Source of the DNA: Manis javanica
Lineage: Eukaryota; Chordata; Mammalia; Pholidota; Manidae
Direction of reading: 5' to 3'
Assembly (NCBI RefSeq): GCF_040802235.1
Contig: NC_133165.1
Coordinates: forward strand, 46,748,129 to 46,812,128
DNA: 64,000 nt
Under the pieces are notes generated by a model. That model did no database searches and had not been told where the DNA came from. It was given only the letters and a program-made list of their open reading frames with translations. The stretch's first letter is position 1. Each line of letters opens with the position of its first letter. Both the position numbers and the translations under genes were made by a program. Positions 57,790 to 64,000 of this stretch are shown one piece after another.

Positions 57790-59686
57790 GTGAGCCGTTG
57801 GGCCGTGTGGAAAGTTGGGCTGGCTGCAGGTGCCCGGAGCTCAGGTCTGGCGCCTGTAAGGTTTAAGCAGTCGTTGGAGCTGTTATTGAGATTAAGCGTG
57901 AAAACAAGAAAAATGTGGTGCTGTATTCTAACACCTAGCAGTGTCTAACACATGGCAGGACCTCAACAAATGTTTTGATTTTCCTTATAGTCTTTCATTA
58001 ATTGGTCCTTACTACAACTGATTAATGATACAGATCAGGTCACAGGAAATGTGATTACAATGCCAATTATGGCATTCTAAGTAAGGTGGGTGGTAAGCAG
58101 TTTATTTCAAATAACCTGAATTTAAGATGAGGAGAAATAGGAGGAGTAGGAAGATGTGAAAATTTCAAATTCTGCGGAGGGAAGTGAGCCAAGGTGTGCT
58201 CCCTATGCACTAGATTGTAGTTGTATGTAGCATTGTCTTCGTCAGCTTGTCTGTCTGAGTAGAGCCTTTTGACAGGTGTGAAGAGTATGACTAAACCAAG
58301 AGCAAGCTACAGAATGAGGCTGGAGGGTGGGAAGGAGTGGAGCCCCTGGGCCATGTGGGCTGTGGTCTCAGTGCACGCCGTGAAGAGGCGTGCCAGGAGC
58401 CTGGGCTGCTTGGGGAGGGAATGTTGTAGTGAAAAGAAGAGTTCATCTCCACTTCCTCTACTAGGGTTCTTCTTGGATGTCCAGGAACTTTTCCTTTTGT
58501 ATCTGTTACAAAAGTGCTTGATGTGGTGTGGGCACTTAAAATTGGCCACTAAGAATGCACAGTTGAAAGTAAACTTGTCACTTGTACCCTGTCCTTCTTC
58601 ATAGCCCTTGGGAAACCCAAACCTCAGAGCATTTATTCATTTGAAACACACTGACACCCTCACCTAGATGTTAAATTTCTGGCATTATGGGCCAGGTCTG
58701 ATACCTCTCTGTCCTACTATGTGGATATCTAACACTTTAAAATTTGAGATATGATTCACATGTCATAGGATCTAGCATATTAAAGTGTAATGACTTGGTG
58801 GTTTTTAATATATTCACAAGGTTGTGCAGGTATCACCATCTAATTCCTGAACATCCTCCCAAACTCTGGCAACCACTAATCTATCTGTCTCTCTGGATTT
58901 TACCATTTGGACTTTTCACAAAAGTGAAATCATACAATACATGACCTTTTGTATCTGGCTTCTTGTCCTTAGCATGAGATTTTCAAGGTTTATCCATGTT
59001 ATAATATTGAATGTCTTGAGAACAAAGTATTTTCAAATACTTTTATGATTATCTTATATGCCAGGTTCTATAAGGAGATACAAAAAAAGATACAGTACAG
59101 TCCCTCCTCTAGTAATGCATGCTATAGTCGGGGGGAAAGAAAGAGAGATAGTTATAAAAAACTGATGTGTTAAAGAGAGTGGAGGCAGGTTTTATGTGCA
59201 AGCAGAACCCAACAGGCCGGAGGACCTTCTGGAGAAGATGACAGCTGAGTGGCATTCTGAGGGACAGACAGGTAGCAGTTTGTCTGGGGAAAAGGTCAAG
59301 TTGGGATTTGTGGGGAGGAGAGCAGGTCAGAGGGTGATAAAGAGAAGGACACATGGTGAAGGAACAGTAGACAGCTCAGCATGATAAAGCCTTGCGTGCA
59401 GGGTGAGGGTGAGGCAGATGGGGAGAGCAGAGGCCAGATGCAGGATTGTGGGGGATGGTGCTGCATCCTGGGTGCAGAGAGGGTTAGCAGCAGGTTTGTA
59501 GGGAAGGATAATAGAGTTTAGAATACCAAGTGGTGTTGTCCAAGAACAAATTGGACATACAGTTGAGAAAGGGATGTTTAAATACTGACGTTTGATCAAA
59601 GATATCAATAAATTGTCTTTCTAAATCTGGTTTTCATGTGATGGACTTTATTTTTGTCTTAAACTCAGTTTCTCCTTTCTTGGTAG
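57790..59686 (+). other. XPO6: XPO6 intron 5 (1.9 kb)
   Basis: Donor GTGAGC, acceptor TTTCTTGGTAG. 57900-57985 may be an L2 tail (CACATGGCAGGACCTCAACA). 58740-59010 is an old L1 3' end in complement (GTTTATCCATGTTATAATAT). 59040-59560 is an old complement repeat, probably L2. No further exon recognised. Confidence 0.85.
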
Positions 59687-59764
59687 GTATCTTGGAAACT
59701 GTCTGGGACAAACACAGTGTTACAGCAGCCACCCCACCACCATCCCCAACCTCAGGAGAAAATG
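59687..59764 (+). CDS. XPO6: XPO6 coding exon 6 (residues 189-214 plus one base)
   Basis: 78 nt. It completes codon 189 (G|GT, Gly) and reads ILETVWDKHSVTAATPPPSP, then TSGEN, leaving one base of codon 215. Expected continuation in the next exon, outside the window, is Gly-Asp-Leu. The proline-rich PPPSPTSGE stretch is a flexible linker between HEAT-type repeats. The donor is GTATGG, weaker than the others. If it were not used, the frame would run into the intron and stop at 59841. The gene continues past 64000; the protein is about 1,125 residues in human as I recall, so about a fifth is present. Confidence 0.9.
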
Positions 59765-62119
59765 GTATGGTCTGCCACCACATCCTTCTGTTTCTCTTTG
59801 TAAATGCAGTTGGGGGTCTCAGCAGGGTAGTAGTTGCTTGACACTGTGCAAGATACAGATGCTCATTCTTCCTTAATCTATTTTTGGCTTTTCTGCCCAT
59901 GTTTTCTGAGTACCTAGCTTTTCTTAGTTCCTTGTTAAGTACTTGTACTTTCTAATATAATATTTTGAACAATGTGTTTTTGTTTCTTCCTTGCCCATCA
60001 GGAAGATGGCACCTTTGATCTTCTGTTATCCACTGCCATCCCCTCCCCTGAGTTTGTAACTGCTGTCCCTCCTATTTTGTTTTTCCCTTTTTCTCAAATT
60101 TCATGGCTGTATTGCTCTTGCTGAGGTTGGTATGAGCCTGTGGGCTTACAAGGTCTGCCTTGCAGTTGTGCAGGGCTCAGGGGCTCAGGATTTGGTTGGC
60201 AGCTGAGTAGAGGGGATGTGGGACTGTGGAGTGCTTTCTTCCCCACTGGGCCCAGGGATAAGTCTTGCTGGCCTGGACAGATGGCAGACTGGTGTAGAGT
60301 AATCACTGTTGACTTTATATCAGTTGAGAATAATATGCTAAAGCACACACATATTTGCAGTGGCCATTAAATAGTTAACTGGTGGCTAGTTGTGGTCCAC
60401 AGTTATATTAATATCTTTTTCAAAAGTCAGTGCAGTTCACCTAAAAATGGCTTTCAAGGATGGATGGAAAGAGGAAATTGTGTCTGAGAAGGAACTTTTA
60501 GTTTCTAAATGCTTCTGTTTACACTGAATGATCGCAAATGCTTTTCAAGTAGAGTACGTCCTATGAGTAGGTACATATTTCTTCCTCTATTGTAAAGGTT
60601 GATGTGGCTAATGAGAAATATTGCCACATCTTTTTCCTCCACCCCAAGGAAATGGGTTGTTGAAATCAGACATCTCTCTAAGCCCAAGCTGTTTTATACA
60701 GCCTGTTGTTAGTATGTGGAAGTTGAAATTCTTACAGTTTACTGTAGAATTGAAAGTATGTCATGATGTTTTGAGGACCACTTATATTTGGATTAAAAAC
60801 TGATACTCTTTTGTCATACTTCTTAAATAGAAAACTATTACAGAGTCTAGAGTATATTAAAAGCCCACAGGAAATTGAACTTTATTTGTGCTTGGTAGTG
60901 AACCTTCTTTTTCAAGATGGGTATTTGAGGTGACTCAGCAGATTTATATTTTGCCATACATAAATGGTTAAGAAAAAAATTGCAAATGATGCAGAGATTT
61001 GATTTTAGGAGTGTGTATGTACACCTTGGAATCTCTTGTAGTTTGTCTGATTTTGAAATCATTTCATTTAAACCATAGTTTGCAAAGATTAGTTCTTTTG
61101 CATTAGGTTTGTGTTTAGATAGTTGGAATGTGAGCTTAGCATCCAGTTTAAGTTAGCAGCAACAGGTTTCCTCCAGTAAAACTTGTTTTTCTCAGATCAT
61201 TTTCCAATACCAGAAGCTGTTTGGATTCATTCAGTACATGTTCTGAGCTAACTGAGGCTAAGTATAAACTTAGTTTATACTTTGATAGACTTATTTTCCT
61301 GGAGGCCAGGTTAGAGAATGTCTGATATTACAGATAAAAAAATATGTTTGCCTCCTTCATGTGTTGCCTAGGTTTTGTTAATGAAGATAGGTGAATTAAA
61401 ATAAGGACTAACTTCACATTTCCTTAGAAATAAAACCTAAAAATATGGTGCATGCTTCTTGAGAATTTCCTTTTAGACACTACTTAAAAATTTTGAAGTC
61501 TTGACCTTTAGTATTTGACAAAAAGCAAAATAAATTGAGACTGGGGGAGCTTTGGGAGTTAAGTAAGCTTTTAAGCTGATATACTTCCCCTTTTGAAACA
61601 AGTAGAATTGCATGGTCATTTGTTATGCTTTTTCCCTCTTGATGACAGTTGCAGGTGAAGTCATCAGTTCTTGCTTCATTATTTGGATGCTGCTGCTGAT
61701 TTAATCAACATTTTGGTGCTTTTGCTCAACTGCCTTTGTGCATTTAAGACACCAAGTTAAGCTGGAAAACTCAGAGAAAATTATTTAGCTTTTTTGACCA
61801 TAAGCTCAGTTTTATGGAAGGAATTCATTCTGAGAAACTTTAGGTCCAGTTTGTAAGCCAGATAATTTCTAAACACCCTCTTTCTGTAGTCCTTGCCTGG
61901 GTGTCCCCACCCTGCATGAATCCCCATACAGCCTCCTGTCAGACTTAGCCCTCTAGGCATTTTTGGCCTCTTTCCTCACTCTTTTGTAATGTTATTTTTT
62001 ATCTGATCACTTTGACAGAACAAAGTCCAGGAAACTAGTTTGGATATAGAAAAAGTTTGAAGGGTGCATATGGTTCATTTCTCAGAATAGTTCCCCAAAT
62101 TTTGTTGCCTTATCTCCTA

Positions 62120-62290
62120 AACTCACCTCACTGGACTAGAGTCCTGTGAAGTAGATGATGGTTTATCACTCATTTACAAACTAGGAAACTGGGGCTCATA
62201 GTGGATAACTTGCCAGAGGTCACATGGCCAGTAAGTGGTGGAACAAGGGTGTGAACCCATTTAACCCAAGTCTGGGCACACTGTCTTTGT
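62120..62290 (-). repeat. MIR-like fragment
   Basis: TTACAAACTAGGAAACTGGG, CCAGAGGTCACATGGCCAGT and GGTGTGAACCCATTTAACCC are MIR complement text. Confidence 0.75.
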
Positions 62291-62566
62291 CCTAAGTTTG
62301 CTGTGTTGTTTACTCACGTCACTGCTGTCCACCTCCTCCCCCTAGTGTAGAGTCTCTGTAGATGTCTGAGGATGAAATGAGGGAAGACATGGCTGCCTCT
62401 GTGGTAGTTGCTTCCCCCTGCACTTGTGCAACCATAGTTTCCTCTTGTCCTCACATCTTTTTACTCAGACAAATGGAAAAAAAATGAACAAAATGAAATT
62501 ATATAAACACTGCCATTCTGAGTTAGCTTTGGTTGTTCTGCAATGAAAATTAAGGGACTGATCTTT

Positions 62567-63603
62567 TTTTTTTAAGTTAAAGTATCATTGATAAACAATC
62601 TTATGTTGGTTTCACATACACAAAACAGTGGTTCATCATTCACCCATATTATCAAGACCACCCTCCATTGCAGTCACTGTCTATCAGCATAGTAAGATGT
62701 TATAGAGTCATTAATTGTATCCTTCGTGCTCTACTGCTGTCCCAGTGACCTACCTATGCTGTGATTGCAAATTTTAGCACCCCTTAATCCCGTCCTCCCT
62801 CCTCCTACCCTCCCCAACCCTTCCCCTTTGGTAATAACCACTAGTCCCTTCTTGGTGTCTATGTGACTACTGATTTTTTTTTATTCTTTCTGTTTTGCTT
62901 TGTTTTTATACTCCACAAATGAGTGAAATCATTTGGTATTCATCTTTCTCTGCCTGGCTTATTTCACTGAGCATAATACCCTCTAGCTCCATCTATGTTG
63001 TTGCAAATGGCAAGATTTCTTTTCTTTTTATGGCTGAATAATATTCCATTGTGTGTATGTACCACATCTTCTTTATCCATTCATCTATTGATGGACATTT
63101 AGGTTGCTTCCATATCTTGGCTGTTGTAAATAGGGCAGCAGGAAGCATGAGGATGCACATATCTTTTTGAATCAGGTGTCTTGTTTTCTTTGGGTAAATT
63201 CCTAGGAGTGGAATTCCTGGATCAAATGGTATTTCTATTTGTAGTTTTTTGAGGAATCTCCCTATTGCTTTCCACAGTGGTTGAACCAATTTGCATTCCC
63301 ACCAACAGTAGAGGAGGGTTCCCCTTTCTCCGCATCCTTGCCAGTATTTGTTGTTTCTGGTGTTGTAGAGAGTGGCCATCCTAACTGGTGTGAGGTGATA
63401 TTTCATTGTGGTTTTTATTTGCATTTCTGTGATGATTAGCAATGTGGAACATCTCTTCATGTGCTTTTTGGTCATTTGTATTTCTTCTTTGGAGAAGTAT
63501 CTGTTCAGGTCCTCTGCCCATTTTTTAATCGGGTTATTTGTTTTTTGGGTGTTGACACATGTGAGTTCTTTATATGTTTTGAGTCTGATACCCCTTATTG
63601 GAT
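62567..63603 (-). mobile_element. L1 3' end, 5'-truncated, antisense
   Basis: A T-run, then L1 3' UTR (AGTATCATTGATAAACAATC), then the complement of the ORF2 end in one long broken frame ([40 protein letters not shown]). AAGGGACTGATCTTT at 62552-62566 and AAAGGACTGTATCTTT at 63604-63619 make a good target duplication. The 236-residue minus-strand frame reads from flanking DNA into this ORF2 end and is not a host gene. Confidence 0.9.
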
Positions 63604-64000
63604 AAAGGACTGTATCTTTCATCTGCATGGCATATAATTTCAAATATAGATCTATACATACTCTGGTTATAGAAAGTTTTTCAGGGTGAAGATAGAGTAG
63701 CATGAATTGATTGAGACTAATTTATACCTTTCTCATTTCTCCCAAGCTCTTTGCAAATTGCAAATATTTGTGCACTTGCAATCTTTTCCTGTATTCCTTA
63801 ATAAATGGCCTATAGAAAAATGGGACTTGGGAGGATTACTTACAGCTTCTATGATCTCATTTTCTCTTCCTAAGGGCTCCTTGAATAGAGTTTCTCTCTA
63901 CTTTACTGGACTGAGGCTACATCAGATCAGTTTTGCCTGGCAGGGGATATTGGGCAGTGTGGAGAAATATTTTGGTTAACCTAACAGGAGGAGTGAACAC

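Larger units (their letters stand above)
59765..64000 (+). other. XPO6: XPO6 intron 6 (partial, at least 4.2 kb)
   Basis: No acceptor or exon matching the expected next XPO6 residues was found before the window ends. 59840-62110 and 63620-64000 hold nothing that I can name. The L1 at 62567-63603 and a MIR at 62120-62290 are the recognisable inserts. Confidence 0.85.

Noticed and set aside
58269-58604. 111-residue + strand frame in intron 5
   Set aside because: No recognisable similarity and it would break the exon 5 to exon 6 frame.
1-64000. CRISPR array, operon or phage features
   Set aside because: The sequence is mammalian: spliced exons, L1/MIR/L2/ERV repeats and a CpG island; the tandem repeats seen are microsatellites or LTR-internal repeats.

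Overview
Vertebrate nuclear DNA: a placental-mammal window carrying the 5' part of one protein-coding gene, XPO6 (exportin-6), on the + strand, inside a dense background of retrotransposons. No prokaryotic, plasmid or CRISPR feature is present. The species cannot be read directly. The young L1 subfamily (minus-strand 3' UTRs containing GTATCATTAATCTACAATTA on the + strand), one short retro-element with an (AAAT)n tail, and the lack of any recognisable young tRNA- or 7SL-derived SINE in 64 kb look like a laurasiatherian that lacks carnivore or ruminant SINEs. From memory I favour a pangolin (Manis), with moderate to low confidence.

Layout. 1-5.9 kb: an LTR remnant, a 5'-truncated L1, an L2 tail, and a deleted class I endogenous retrovirus (minus strand, 1176-5750, two LTRs, AGTAT duplication) that landed inside a MER5A DNA transposon. 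6.4-7.3 kb: the CpG-island promoter and 5' leader of XPO6, ending in an ATG that is the last codon of exon 1. 7.3-48.0 kb: the 40.7 kb intron 1, holding old L2/MIR/L1M fragments, two Tigger-like DNA transposons, several young antisense L1 copies, an inverted pair of solo LTRs (28.2 and 31.1 kb), and a 7.6 kb composite L1 locus (33.0-40.6 kb) whose main body is a full-length but inactivated L1. 48.0-64 kb: coding exons 2 to 6 with introns 2 to 6 (intron 6 runs off the window); these introns hold L1 fragments near 49.2 and 62.6 kb and old repeats.

The six coding segments join in frame (3+91+113+198+160+78 nt) and give residues 1-214 plus one base of codon 215 of XPO6, the karyopherin-beta family exporter of actin-profilin complexes. 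Every other long open frame lies in transposon sequence, on the wrong strand of the CpG island, or in unsupported intron sequence. I found no new biological system. The points most worth checking are the composite L1 with four A-tracts inside one target-site duplication, the upstream-ORF cascade in the XPO6 leader, the nested ERV/MER5A, and the sense-strand regulatory potential of the intronic LTR and L1 5' UTR.
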